Shown in pieces: positions 53,416 through 63,075 of a stretch of DNA of 64,000 nt. This DNA comes from JASHPR01 sp963844655 (GTDB taxonomy: Bacteria > Actinomycetota > Actinomycetes > Streptosporangiales > Streptosporangiaceae), in contig CAWJPA010000007.1 in assembly GCA_963844655.1 (NCBI GenBank), forward strand, positions 1-64,000, written 5' to 3'. Each line of letters begins with the position of its first letter. Position 1 is the stretch's first letter. The translations under genes were made by a program, and so were the position numbers. Below the pieces are notes generated by a model, which saw only the letters and a list, made by a program, of their open reading frames with translations, had not been told where the DNA came from and did not search any database.

Positions 53416-55080
53416 ATGTGGCGTATAGTCTCATTCGGCATAGGTATCGGCCGTCAGGCGTGGTCCGTCCGATGGAGGAAAGGCCGGACCGTTGCCGCGG
53501 GTGCAGCGGTAGCCGCTGTGCTGGCGGGCACGTCGGTCGCTGGTGCCCCAGCCGCGTCGGCGAGCCTAAGTGAGACGGTCATCGTCACGGCCACCGGCCT
53601 GCTGAGCCCCGTCGCGGCGGTGCTGAGGGTAGGCGGCACCGTTTTAACGCAGTTCCACCTCATCAACGGGATTGAAGCCTCGATTCCCTCGATTACGGCG
53701 CCGGTGCTGGATGCCTTGCCGGGCATCACCGTAACTCCCGATGTCTCGGTCAGCGTCCAGTCCACGACCGAGTCAACCGGGCCGCACACGCCCTCCGACG
53801 CGTTCCTGCCGGAGACCGGAGCGACCCGGCTGGCCGCCAGCGGCGACACCGGCCAGGGGGTCACCGTGGCCGTACTGGACACGGGAATCGACAACCTGCC
53901 CGACTTCTCGGGCCGGCTGATCGAGGGCGTGGACCTGACGGGCGGGAACAACCCGTTCCAGGACAGCTACGGGCACGGCACCTTCGTGGCCGGCCTGATC
54001 GCCGGCAACGGCGCCTCGTCGAACGGGCAGTACTCGGGCGAAGCCCCGGGCGCCAATCTGGTGTCGATCAAGGTAGCGGGGGCGAACGGCAGCACCGACC
54101 TGGGAACTCTGATCCTGGGCCTGCAATGGGCGGTCGATCACCAGAGGATCGACGGCATCAGGGTCCTCAACATCTCCCTGGGGTACCAGTCAGATCAGTC
54201 CACCATCATCAACCCCCTGGACCAGGCGGTGGAGGCCGTCTGGAACTCGGGCATCACGGTGGTGGCCTCGGCCGGCAACGCCGGGCCGTTCAACGGCACC
54301 ATCCTGTCGCCGGGCGACGACCCGATGGTCATCACCGTGGGCGCCCTGGACGACATGGCCACGCCCTCACCCGCCGACGACGAGATGAACGACTTCAGCA
54401 GCGTCGGGCCCACCTCAGCCGACGGCTGGGTCAAGCCCGACCTGGTCACCTCGGGCCGGTCCGTGGTCAGCCTGGCCGCGCCGGGCTCGACGATCTACAA
54501 CAGCTTCCCCTCGGCGCTGATCGGCACCGCGAACTTCGTCGGCTCTGGCACCTCGTTCAGCGCCGCGATCACCAGCGGGGCGGCGGCGCTGGTCCTGGCC
54601 GACAATCCCGGTCTCACCCCGAACCAGGTCAAGGCCCGCCTGCTCGGCAACACCGACCCTGGGCCGGTCGGCAACCCGTTCGTCGATGGCCACGGCGCGC
54701 TCGACGCCTACGGGGCGGCTACCTCGGGCCCGATGAACCTGAGGCAGTGGGCTCTCAACCTCCTCCCCACCCTCCCCGGGCTCACGGTCCCGCTGGCTCC
54801 CCTGGGGAACCTCGACACCTGGAACGCGAACCTGTGGTCGGGGGTGTCATGGAACCAGGGGCCCTCCAGCGGCCCGTGGCACGGCTGGGCCTGGAACGGG
54901 AACGACTGGAACGCCTGGACCTGGACCGGACGGGCCTGGAACGACGGCGACTGGGCCGGCGCAGCGTGGAACGGTGACGACTGGACCGGACGGGCCTGGA
55001 ACAACGACGGCTGGTCCGGATCAGCCTGGAACGGCTCCGCCTGGAACGGCTCCGCCTGGAACAGCTCGGCATGGAACTGA
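53416..55080 (+). CDS. Secreted S8 (subtilisin-like) protease with Trp/Asn-rich C-terminal repeats
   Basis: A 554-residue exported protein. Signal peptide to about residue 50 (ASA site), propeptide-like part, then the catalytic domain with Asp155 (VAVLDTGID), His187 (YGHGTFVAGLIAGN), oxyanion Asn288 (SAGNAG) and Ser380 (GSGTSFSAA): all intact. From about residue 465 to the end the protein is built of short units around W-N/G every 5-6 residues (AWNGDDWTGRAWNN, SAWNGSAWNGSAWN). The tail may bind the cell surface or self-assemble. The gene sits 25 bp upstream of a GGDEF-EAL protein on the same strand. Confidence 0.93.
   Translation: MWRIVSFGIGIGRQAWSVRWRKGRTVAAGAAVAAVLAGTSVAGAPAASASLSETVIVTATGLLSPVAAVLRVGGTVLTQFHLINGIEASIPSITAPVLDALPGITVTPDVSVSVQSTTESTGPHTPSDAFLPETGATRLAASGDTGQGVTVAVLDTGIDNLPDFSGRLIEGVDLTGGNNPFQDSYGHGTFVAGLIAGNGASSNGQYSGEAPGANLVSIKVAGANGSTDLGTLILGLQWAVDHQRIDGIRVLNISLGYQSDQSTIINPLDQAVEAVWNSGITVVASAGNAGPFNGTILSPGDDPMVITVGALDDMATPSPADDEMNDFSSVGPTSADGWVKPDLVTSGRSVVSLAAPGSTIYNSFPSALIGTANFVGSGTSFSAAITSGAAALVLADNPGLTPNQVKARLLGNTDPGPVGNPFVDGHGALDAYGAATSGPMNLRQWALNLLPTLPGLTVPLAPLGNLDTWNANLWSGVSWNQGPSSGPWHGWAWNGNDWNAWTWTGRAWNDGDWAGAAWNGDDWTGRAWNNDGWSGSAWNGSAWNGSAWNSSAWN
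54880..55078 (+). repeat. Trp-Asn coding repeats at the end of the protease gene
   Basis: tggaac recurs every 15-18 bp; the last four units (tcngcctggaacggc type, 55020-55077) are nearly identical 15-bp copies. Confidence 0.85.
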
Positions 55081-55105
55081 CGCGCAGTTGGCGGGCCGTC
55101 GAGCC

Positions 55106-57823
55106 ATGAAGATACCCCGAGCTACCTGGGCCATCGTCGCTACGTCGGTCGTGGGCGGCGCGCTGACCCTGTTCGTGGCCGGCTGGATGCAGCCGGGCGC
55201 CAGGGCCGTGAACGAGAGCCAGTGGATCATCGCGGCGGCGATGGGTGCCCTGGCCCTGGGGAGCTGGGTCTGGCCAGTGCTGGTGTACCGGGGCGGCGAG
55301 TCCGAGGCCTTCAACATGGACGAGGGCTTCTTCGTGATCCTCGCCCTGCTGGTGCCGCCGCTGGTCACCCTGGGCACGCTGGCCCTGGCCACCGGGATGT
55401 CGCAGGCGATCCGCCGGCGGCCCCTGGTCAAGTCGGCCTTCAACGCGGGGCAGGTGCTCATCGCGGCGGGGCTCGGGCTCGCGGTGAGCCGCAGCGTCGC
55501 GGTGCCGACGGATTCCCTCACCGCGGGCCAGATCGGCGCCATCGTGCTCGGGGTGGCCGTGTACACGGTCATCAACACGTTCCTCGTGGCCATGGTCGAG
55601 ATCTCGATGGGCACCAGCTGGGCGGAGTTCAGCAGCGACCTACCGCTCCAGGTGACGCTGGCGGGCGCGGGAGCGCTGGTCGGCGTGGTCTTGGCCCTGG
55701 CGATCCAGGCCCACCTGTGGGCGTTGGGACTGGCTGTCCCTGGACTGATCCTGGAGCGCCGGCTTATCAGCGCCCGGTTCGCGGCCCTGTATGACCGGGC
55801 CCGGATGAAGGGGCTGTACGAGGTCACGCTGCAGGCAAATCAGGGGCTGCAGCAGCAGGCGGTGCTCGAGACGATCTTGGGGTCGGTGCGGCGGCTGCTC
55901 CGCAGCCCCGGGGCCACCCTCAGGTCCGACGATCCAGCACCTGACCAGCTGGCCGCGCCGATGGTCGTGGCCGATCGCCAGCAGTGGCTGGTGGCCTCGG
56001 GCCGGCGCCGGGATGAGCCCTTTGACGACGCCGACCGGGGCCTGCTGCGAGCTCTGGCCGCCGTGGGCAGCGGGGCGCTCAGCAATGCCGAGCTCTATCA
56101 GCAGGTCCACGTCGAGCGCGAGCGCCTGTCCTCGATCACCCTCAACATCGGCGAGGGCGTCTGCGCCATCGACGGGGACGGGAAGCTGACCTTTGTCAAC
56201 CGGGCCGGGGCCGACATGATCGAGCTGCCGCCTCTCGGCATGACGATCGACAATCCGGTGACCGACGGCGCCATGACCGCGCCCGATTTCCTGCTGACGC
56301 CGGCCAGGGAAGCCATGAGAACGGGCCGCACGGTCCGGGAGGACGACGCCAGGTTCCGGGGCAAGAACGGCGGGACCATCCCGGTCGCGTACACGGCCTC
56401 CGCCGTCCTCAGCGAGGGCACACCGTCGGGCGCTGTGATCGCCTTTCGCGACATCACCGAGCGGAAGGCCTTCGAGGACGAGCTTCACCATCACGCCTTC
56501 TACGACAGCCTCACCGGCCTGGCCAACCGGCGGCTGCTGGTGGAGCGCCTCGACCAGGCGCTGCGGCGGTCCGAGCTTGACCGCAAGACCCACTCCCTGA
56601 TCTTTGTCGATGTGGACCGGTTCAAGAGCATCAACGACAGCCTCGGCCACGTGACCGGCGACGGGTTCCTGGTGGCGATCGCAACCCGGCTGAAGGGCGT
56701 GGTGCGCAGTCACGACCTGCTGGCCCGGTTCGGCGGCGACGAGTTCGTCGTGCTGCTCGAGGACGTGGCCGGCGTCGACGTCGCGGTCGCCGCGGCGCGG
56801 CGAATCTGCGCGGCCGTCGAACAGCCCATGGTGCTGCCCGACGGTTACGAACTGGTGGCGAGCGTGTCGGTGGGCATCGCCCTGACCGAGCCGGGCAAGA
56901 CGGCCGACGACGTGCTGCGCGACGCCGACGTGGCGATGTACGAGGCCAAGGCCAAGGGCCGGGGCGGCATCTACAAGGTCTTCGACCAGGCGTCCATGGG
57001 AACTCGCTCCTCAGAGCGTCTCCAGATCGAGGCCGACCTTCGCAAGGGGCTGGACCGGGACGAACTCGAGGTGCATTACCAGCCGTTTTACTCCCTGGAC
57101 GACGGGCGCATCGTGGGCGCTGAGGCGCTGGTGCGGTGGCGGCACCCCACGAACGGCCTGATCAGCCCCATGAAGTTCATCCCAATGGCCGAGGAGACGG
57201 GGCTGATACTGCCGCTAGGCCGTTATGTACTCGACAAAGCCTGCCGGCAGGTGCGATCGATCCGGGATCAGCTGAGCGTGGACCTGCCGATCAGCATCAA
57301 CCTCTCGCCCCGCCAGTTCCAGGAGAGCGGGCTGCTGTCACACGTGGCCGCGGCTCTCGACGCGACCGGCCTGCCCTCTGAACTACTGACCTTCGAGATC
57401 ACCGAGACCATGGTGATGGAGGACCTCTCCGGGGCCCGCGAGGTCATGAAGAGGCTTAACCGGCTGGGTGTGCGCCTGGCCATCGACGACTTCGGCACCG
57501 GCCACTCCTCACTGGCGTACCTCAAGCAGTTCCCGGTGCACGAGGTGAAGGTGGACCGCGTCTTCGTGCAGGGCGTGGCCGAGAACGCGGTGGACTCGGC
57601 GATCGTCCGGGCCGTCATCGACCTGGCCAACGCGATGAAGATATCGGCGGTGGCTGAAGGCGTGGAGACCAAGAACCAGGTCGCCGGGCTCAAGAGGCTC
57701 GGCTGCGTCATCGGCCAGGGCTTCTACTTTTCCCAGCCGCTGCGCGCGGCGGAGTTCGACCAGCTTCTGGCCCGCCACTTCGCGCGGAACGCGGGGCCGG
57801 CCAGCCTGGTGCTGTCCGACTAG
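55106..57823 (+). CDS. Membrane GGDEF-EAL protein (diguanylate cyclase/phosphodiesterase)
   Basis: About 905 residues from ATG 55106. N-terminal hydrophobic part with about seven to eight helices (to residue 225), a degenerate GAF-like segment (about 230-330), a PAS domain (about 335-445), GGDEF domain with intact FGGDEFVVLLED (about 450-610), then EAL domain with intact GAEALVRWRHP, NLSPRQFQE and IDDFGTGHSSLAYL motifs. Both activities look catalytically possible, so it may make or break cyclic di-GMP depending on signal. Close coupling to the upstream protease suggests a shared signal. Its stop shares CTAG with the convergent sigma gene. Confidence 0.93.
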   Translation: MKIPRATWAIVATSVVGGALTLFVAGWMQPGARAVNESQWIIAAAMGALALGSWVWPVLVYRGGESEAFNMDEGFFVILALLVPPLVTLGTLALATGMSQAIRRRPLVKSAFNAGQVLIAAGLGLAVSRSVAVPTDSLTAGQIGAIVLGVAVYTVINTFLVAMVEISMGTSWAEFSSDLPLQVTLAGAGALVGVVLALAIQAHLWALGLAVPGLILERRLISARFAALYDRARMKGLYEVTLQANQGLQQQAVLETILGSVRRLLRSPGATLRSDDPAPDQLAAPMVVADRQQWLVASGRRRDEPFDDADRGLLRALAAVGSGALSNAELYQQVHVERERLSSITLNIGEGVCAIDGDGKLTFVNRAGADMIELPPLGMTIDNPVTDGAMTAPDFLLTPAREAMRTGRTVREDDARFRGKNGGTIPVAYTASAVLSEGTPSGAVIAFRDITERKAFEDELHHHAFYDSLTGLANRRLLVERLDQALRRSELDRKTHSLIFVDVDRFKSINDSLGHVTGDGFLVAIATRLKGVVRSHDLLARFGGDEFVVLLEDVAGVDVAVAAARRICAAVEQPMVLPDGYELVASVSVGIALTEPGKTADDVLRDADVAMYEAKAKGRGGIYKVFDQASMGTRSSERLQIEADLRKGLDRDELEVHYQPFYSLDDGRIVGAEALVRWRHPTNGLISPMKFIPMAEETGLILPLGRYVLDKACRQVRSIRDQLSVDLPISINLSPRQFQESGLLSHVAAALDATGLPSELLTFEITETMVMEDLSGAREVMKRLNRLGVRLAIDDFGTGHSSLAYLKQFPVHEVKVDRVFVQGVAENAVDSAIVRAVIDLANAMKISAVAEGVETKNQVAGLKRLGCVIGQGFYFSQPLRAAEFDQLLARHFARNAGPASLVLSD

Positions 57824-58827
57824 AGCGTTGGGGGCAGCCCGAAGCCGGGGAACAGGCTGATGTCGCCGAACCGGGTGATGGCGCAGATCTTGTCGCCGGC
57901 CAGCGTGAGCACGACGAGGCCATGGGGGTGCGCGACCGACGCGTGCGGGCCGGTGCGGTAGTAGCCGAACGCGGGCTGGTTGTTGGCGCGGGTAGGTACC
58001 AGCCGGGCTACCCCGGTCTTCCAGTATGGCCGGGTCCGGAAGAACTCGGCGATCGCGGCCTGGCCCTGGTATTCCAGCGGCTCGGGCGGCATCGTCAGCC
58101 ACGCGTCCTCGGTGAGCAGGGCCACGAGGCGGTCGGTGTCGCCGGTCTCGAACGCGTCCGCGAACCGGCTGGTGAGCTCGCGCTCCCGGGCCGACCGCGG
58201 TGCGGGCGCGCCGTCGCGGCCCGCGGCAGGAAGCTGGGCGGCGAGCGTGGCGCGGGCCCGCTGCAGGGCGCTGTTCACCGACACCTCGCTGACTGCGAGC
58301 ATGCCGGCGGCCTGCGCCGCGGGATAGCCGAGCACGTCCCGCAGCACCAGGACGGCGCGCTGCCGGGGCGGCAGGCGCTGCAGCCCGGTCACGAACGCCA
58401 GCGCCACCGCTTCCCTGGTCTCGTAGCGTGCTTCCGGGCCGGGCGCGGTGTCGGGCAGGTCATCGAGCAGCGCGTCCGGGTAGGGCTGCAGCCCCAGCGG
58501 CTCCGCCCGGCGGGTGGGCGCTGGCGGAGGGGCCGACCACTGGAACACGGCCGCGGGCGCAGGGCGGCGGCCGGCGGCCCGCAGCGCGTTCAGGCACTGG
58601 TTGGTCGCGATCTTGTACAGCCAGGTGCGCATCGAGGCACGTTCCTCGAACCGGTCCAGGCCGCGCCAGGCGGCCAGCAGGGTCTCCTGCAGCGTGTCCT
58701 CGGCGTCCTGGACCGAGCCGAGGATCCGGTAGCAGTGCAGCTGCAGCTCGCGCCGGTAGGGGTCGGTGAGCTCGCGGAACGCCTCGCCATCGCCCGCCCG
58801 GGCGCGGGCCAGCGCTGTCGTGGTCAC
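57820..58827 (-). CDS. ECF sigma factor with SnoaL-like C-terminal domain
   Basis: A 336-residue sigma factor. Region 2: LQLHCYRILGSVQDAEDTLQ and MRTWLYKIATNQCLNALR; region 4: RLPPRQRAVLVLRDVLGYPA and VNSALQRARATL. The C-terminal 120 residues have a SnoaL/NTF2-like fold (DRLVALLTEDAWLTMPPEPL, PHGLVVLTLAGDKI) as in SigG/SigJ-type sigma factors, which are controlled through that domain. GTG 58827 has GAGG 8 nt upstream; GTG 58833 or 58851 are alternatives. Divergent to an MFS exporter. Confidence 0.9.
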   Translation of the reverse strand: MTTTALARARAGDGEAFRELTDPYRRELQLHCYRILGSVQDAEDTLQETLLAAWRGLDRFEERASMRTWLYKIATNQCLNALRAAGRRPAPAAVFQWSAPPPAPTRRAEPLGLQPYPDALLDDLPDTAPGPEARYETREAVALAFVTGLQRLPPRQRAVLVLRDVLGYPAAQAAGMLAVSEVSVNSALQRARATLAAQLPAAGRDGAPAPRSARERELTSRFADAFETGDTDRLVALLTEDAWLTMPPEPLEYQGQAAIAEFFRTRPYWKTGVARLVPTRANNQPAFGYYRTGPHASVAHPHGLVVLTLAGDKICAITRFGDISLFPGFGLPPTL

Positions 58828-58968
58828 GATCACATCCTCACACCGCCTCACCGTTAGCCAGGTCCTTCACGTACCGACACCAGCCGGGCCGGAAAGTCAC
58901 CGGTCAATTCGCGGCTGCCCGCGGTGTCTCTCCCAGGGCAAGCAACAAACGCTGAACTTGGAGGACAC

Positions 58969-60441
58969 GTGAACACCGCGAGCAGGCAGGACGCCGTGAC
59001 CCGCGCCCAGGGCTGGGCCCTGGCGCTGGCGTCGGTGGCGTCGTTCATGGTCGTGCTGGACCTGCTGGTCGTCGCGACCGCGCTGAACACGATCCGCCGC
59101 GACCTGGGCGCCTCGATCGGGGAGCTGGAGTGGACGGTCAGCGCCTACACCCTGGCCTTCGCCGTGCTGCTGATGACCGCAGCCGCCGTGGGCGACCGGT
59201 TCGGCAGGCGCCGGGTCTTCGCCGTCGGCCTGGGCGTGTTCGCCGCGGGCTCGGCGGCGTGCGCGCTCGCGCCCGGGGCTGGCGCGCTGATCGCGGCGCG
59301 CACGGTGCAGGGCGTTGGCGCGGCGATGGTCATGCCGCTGGCGCTGGCGCTGCTGAACGCGGCCGTCCCGCCCCAGCGCCGCGGCTGGGCGATGGGCATC
59401 TTCGGCTCCGTGACCGCGCTCGCGGTCGTGGTGGGGCCGGTGCTGGGCGGCGCGATCACCCAGGGCATCGCCTGGCAGTGGATTTTCTGGCTGAACGTGC
59501 CGATCGGCCTGCTCGCCATCCCGCTGGCGCTGCGCCGCCTGGAGGAGAGTTACGGGCCGCGCGCCCCACTGGACCTGCCCGGCGTGGCGCTGGGCACCGG
59601 CGCGGCACTCGGGCTGGTCTGGGGCCTGGTGCGCGGCAGCACAGCCGGGTGGGCCAGCCCCGAGGTCGCCGGGGCGCTCGCGGCGGGCGCGGTGCTGGCC
59701 GTGGCGTTCACCGGCTGGGAACTGCGTGCCCGCGCGCCGATGCTGCCGATGCGCTTGTTCGCCATCCGTGGCTTCTCCGCGGGCAACGCCGTGACCTTCC
59801 TGGCGAACGCGTCGGTGACCGGGGCCGTCTTCTTCATGGCCCAGTTCCTGCAGGTCGGCCTCGGCCAGGATCCGCTCGGCGCCGGGCTGCGGCTGCTGCC
59901 CTGGGGCGTGGCACCGTTCCTGATCGCCCCGAGGGCGGGGAAGCTGGCGGACAGGATCGGCGAGCGGCCGCTGGTCGTCTCCGGCCTGCTGCTGCAGGGC
60001 GCCGGGTTCGCCTGGATCGCCGTCATCGCCGCCCCCGGGCTGGCCTACCCGGCGATGCTCGCACCGATGATGATCTCCGGTGCCGGGATCGGCCTGGCCC
60101 TGCCCGCGGTCACCAGGGCCGTGGTCGGCTCGGTCCCGCGCGGCGACATCGGCAAGGCGTCGGGCAGCTTCAGCATGATGCGCCAGCTGGGCGGCGCGTT
60201 CGGCGTCGCGATCCTGGCCGCGGTGTTCGCCTCGGCCGGCGGCTACACCTCGGCCGCCACGTTCAGCGCCGGGTTCGCGCCCGCCATCGGGGCCGCGGCC
60301 GGGCTGGCCCTGGCCGGGACCCTCGTGGGACTGGCCCTGCCGGGCCGGCCAGGCCAGGCTCAGGACGCACCGGCCGAGCGGGCGGCAACGGCCCACCAGG
60401 CCGGGACCGCCGATGCGGTAGCAGCCGCCCGGAGAGCATAG
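58969..60441 (+). CDS. DHA2-family MFS exporter
   Basis: A 490-residue protein with about 14 helices. GTG 58969 follows GGAGG. The N-terminal MVVLDLLVVATALNTIRRDL carries the DHA2 signature, with motif A GDRFGRRRVF and motif C GPVLGGAITQ. Probable drug or metabolite exporter. It shares a 140-bp divergent region with the SnoaL-type sigma factor gene, which may control it. Confidence 0.92.
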   Translation: MNTASRQDAVTRAQGWALALASVASFMVVLDLLVVATALNTIRRDLGASIGELEWTVSAYTLAFAVLLMTAAAVGDRFGRRRVFAVGLGVFAAGSAACALAPGAGALIAARTVQGVGAAMVMPLALALLNAAVPPQRRGWAMGIFGSVTALAVVVGPVLGGAITQGIAWQWIFWLNVPIGLLAIPLALRRLEESYGPRAPLDLPGVALGTGAALGLVWGLVRGSTAGWASPEVAGALAAGAVLAVAFTGWELRARAPMLPMRLFAIRGFSAGNAVTFLANASVTGAVFFMAQFLQVGLGQDPLGAGLRLLPWGVAPFLIAPRAGKLADRIGERPLVVSGLLLQGAGFAWIAVIAAPGLAYPAMLAPMMISGAGIGLALPAVTRAVVGSVPRGDIGKASGSFSMMRQLGGAFGVAILAAVFASAGGYTSAATFSAGFAPAIGAAAGLALAGTLVGLALPGRPGQAQDAPAERAATAHQAGTADAVAAARRA

Positions 60442-60655
60442 TCATGGCGCGGCCGCCAGCGACCTGCCGAGCAGGCCAGCGGCGGCCGCGCCGCCAGGCG
60501 CCGATCCGGTCGCAGTGCGCGTCCCGGGTCATGGTGCCCTGATTCTTGAGGCCAGGTAGCCCAAATCCATGCGCCTGCGTGACTGCTCGATTACTCTCCG
60601 TTTACCTAGGGTGTCGTTCCGGGTGAGCGAGCACCGGGGGAGCTGGGGGGAATCC

Positions 60656-61903
60656 ATGGCCGCGGACCACCTGCCGCTGCAGGTCGGCACCCGTCTACTG
60701 CACATCGGGCCGCACAAGACCGGGACAACTGCCATCCAGGGCGCGTTCCATCTAGCTCGCGAACGGCTGGCGCTCCAGGGCGTCGTCTATCCCGGGACCG
60801 GCAGGCAGCCCCTGCGGCCCATCCTCGCGGTCACCAGCCAGCCAGCGTTAATGGGCGAGTCGCGCCCCCGCATGGCCCACTGGGACCGCCTGGTCAGTGA
60901 GGTGCGGGCGGCGGATAACCAGCGCGTCGTGGTGAGCAGCGAGTTCTTCGCCGAGGCGGGCGATGACGCGGTGCGCCGCATCATCGATGATCTGGGCGGC
61001 TCGCTGGTGCACGTGGTGGTCACGCTGCGCCCGCTCTTCCGGATCATGCCATCGCAATGGCAGCAGTACATGCAGAACGGCTACTGCATGCCCTACCTGG
61101 AGTGGCTTGAGGGGATACTCAGCGACCCCCCGCGCACCCCCACTCCCGGTTTCTGGCGCCGCCACAGGCACGACGAGCTGATCGGGCGGTGGATGAGTGC
61201 TGTCGGCCGGCAGAATCTCACGGTGATCGTGGTGAACGAGTCGGACCGGCTGATGCTCCTGCGCACCTTCGAGTCGATGCTGGGGCTGCCGGGCGGGTTC
61301 CTCATCCCCGAGGAGAGCGCGGAGAACCGGTCCCTCACCCTCGCCGAAGCCGAGGTGGTGAGGCTGCTCAACGAGGAGTTCAAGCGCCACGAATGGCCGA
61401 CCGCCAATTACGCCACGTTCATGCGGTACGGGGCGGTCAGGCAAATGAAGATCCGGCAGCCGGCGGCGGATGAGCTGAAGATCATAACTCCGGCGTGGGC
61501 GCTGCAGCGAGCGACCGAGATCGGGGCCGAGATGGCCGGGAACATCTCGGCGCTCGGCGTCCGGGTTATCGGCGACCTGCCGGCGCTTGGCCAGTCTCCG
61601 GCCGGCGGCCTCCTGACGCAGGCGGGCGACGGGCCTGGCGGGCCGCTGATCCCGGCCGAGGCGGCCGTCCGGGCCGTCGCCGGAGCCTTCATCGCAGGCG
61701 GGGTGGCCAGCCCGGCCGTCAAGGAAGCCCCGCCGCCGGCACCATCGCAGCCCGCGCAGCCGCCCCAGCCTGATCTGCCGCGGCCGGATCCGCGGCGGGC
61801 CGCCCACCGGGCTCCGCGGGAAGCGGACGCCAAGGGCCTTACCGGGGTGCTTGGGCGTCTTCGCCGCCAGCGGGCGCGAGGGGTCCAGCGCCTATCACGT
61901 TAG
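60656..61903 (+). CDS. Sulfotransferase-like protein of unknown function
   Basis: A 415-residue cytosolic protein; ATG 60656 with GGGGGG upstream. The N-terminal LLHIGPHKTGTTAIQGAF resembles the 5'-phosphosulfate loop of sulfotransferases, and VVVSSEFFAE and VVVTLRPLFRIMPSQWQQYM fit the following strand and 3'-phosphate site (Arg, Ser). The last 90 residues are a Pro/Ala-rich tail ending in basic residues. The acceptor molecule is unknown; other P-loop folds are possible. Confidence 0.7.
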   Translation: MAADHLPLQVGTRLLHIGPHKTGTTAIQGAFHLARERLALQGVVYPGTGRQPLRPILAVTSQPALMGESRPRMAHWDRLVSEVRAADNQRVVVSSEFFAEAGDDAVRRIIDDLGGSLVHVVVTLRPLFRIMPSQWQQYMQNGYCMPYLEWLEGILSDPPRTPTPGFWRRHRHDELIGRWMSAVGRQNLTVIVVNESDRLMLLRTFESMLGLPGGFLIPEESAENRSLTLAEAEVVRLLNEEFKRHEWPTANYATFMRYGAVRQMKIRQPAADELKIITPAWALQRATEIGAEMAGNISALGVRVIGDLPALGQSPAGGLLTQAGDGPGGPLIPAEAAVRAVAGAFIAGGVASPAVKEAPPPAPSQPAQPPQPDLPRPDPRRAAHRAPREADAKGLTGVLGRLRRQRARGVQRLSR

Positions 61904-62195
61904 TGGCCGTCGCTGCCTTATCTTCAGCAATTCCGAGCAGTTATAAGTGCGCAGTAAGGCCCTTGTGCGGGGATTTATTCGGTGTCAGGGCAGCAGATTT
62001 ACTGCGCCCAGAGCCAGTGACCCAGAGCGCGGCGACCAGCCCAGCCACAGGATCCAGGCCGCATGCGGCGGCCACGACGGCCTCCTGCTAATAGCACCCG
62101 GACCGTGGCACACTCTGAAACTGGCCAGGTACAGTTAGCGACCCAGCGTGCCTGTTTCCGCCAGATCCAGAAATCACTACTGGAAATAAATTGGT
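61904..62195. other. Intergenic region, AT-richer, no gene seen
   Basis: About 290 bp. It should hold the promoter of the GntR gene; no palindrome convincing enough to name as operator was found. Confidence 0.5.
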
Positions 62196-62942
62196 ATGAT
62201 GAGCGGCAAAAGTTCTAGTGGGCTTATCGAGGGGCCGGATGGCATGAGCAGTGACAGCTCCGGAGGGTCGGGAAACATCTCGGCTGTCCGTTCCGGCAGC
62301 CTGCGCGAGCAGGTGACGAGAGCCCTTGAGGCCGCGGTGATAGCCGGGGAACTGCAGCCCGGGGTCATCTATTCGGCGCCCACTCTGGCCGAGCGCTTCG
62401 GTGTGTCGGCCACGCCGGTCCGCGAGGCCATGCTCGACCTGGTCAACGAGGGCATGGTGGAACCGGTGCGCAACCGGGGCTTCCGGGTGGTGGAGGTCTC
62501 CGAGGCCGATCTGGACCAGATTTCGCAGATCCGGCTGCTGGTCGAGGTCCCGACCATGGGCCAGGTCGCCAAGCTGCTGACCCAGGAGAAGATCGCCGAA
62601 CTCAATGAGCTGGGCAGCGCGATCGAGGATGCGGCGAAGCGCGGGGACCTGATCAACTACCTGGACTGCGACAGGAAGTTCCACGCGCAGCTCATCGCGG
62701 CGATGGCGAATCCCCGGCTGACCGACCTCGTCGACCGGCTCCGCCGCCAGGCCCGTCTTTTCGGGCTGCAGGAGCTGTCCGACACCGGGAAGCTGGTGGC
62801 ATCGGCTCAGGAACATCGGGCCCTGCTGCGGGTGCTGCAGTCCGGTGATGTCGCGGCCAGCGAGGCGCTGATGACCGCGCACATCGCGCATACCCGGGGG
62901 CTGTGGGCCGGGCGCTCCGACGAGGAGCGCGGCCAGGGCTAG
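62196..62942 (+). CDS. GntR/FadR-family transcriptional regulator
   Basis: N-terminal winged helix (LREQVTRALEAAVIAGELQP, TLAERFGVSATPVREAM) and FCD ligand domain (QIRLLVEVPTMGQVAKL, DRKFHAQLIAAM). The ATG pair at 62196/62199 lacks a good ribosome-binding site; ATG 62244 with GAGGGG upstream may be the true start. It converges on the proline racemase-family gene and may control that catabolic locus. Confidence 0.9.
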   Translation: MMSGKSSSGLIEGPDGMSSDSSGGSGNISAVRSGSLREQVTRALEAAVIAGELQPGVIYSAPTLAERFGVSATPVREAMLDLVNEGMVEPVRNRGFRVVEVSEADLDQISQIRLLVEVPTMGQVAKLLTQEKIAELNELGSAIEDAAKRGDLINYLDCDRKFHAQLIAAMANPRLTDLVDRLRRQARLFGLQELSDTGKLVASAQEHRALLRVLQSGDVAASEALMTAHIAHTRGLWAGRSDEERGQG

Positions 62943-63075
62943 CCAGCCCGGGGGGCGACCCCCAGGACCCCCCGCGTGCCCCCGCCCCCCGCCCGCCTCC
63001 CCATTCCCCTGCACTTTCCCCCTTCACGGCCGACCTCCGGCCGGCCGTCGCGGTCGGCCCGGCCATCCGGCCGGA
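62943..63075. terminator. Convergent intergenic hairpins
   Basis: Cytosine-rich spacer between convergent genes. Around 63026-63048 ACGGCCG pairs with CGGCCGT, and further GGCCGG/CCGGCC pairings are possible. No T-run, but such GC-rich hairpins are common transcription ends in actinomycetes. Confidence 0.4.

Noticed and set aside
58897..60396. 499-residue minus-strand open frame
   Set aside because: Low-complexity Arg/Gly/Gln shadow of the MFS exporter at 58969.
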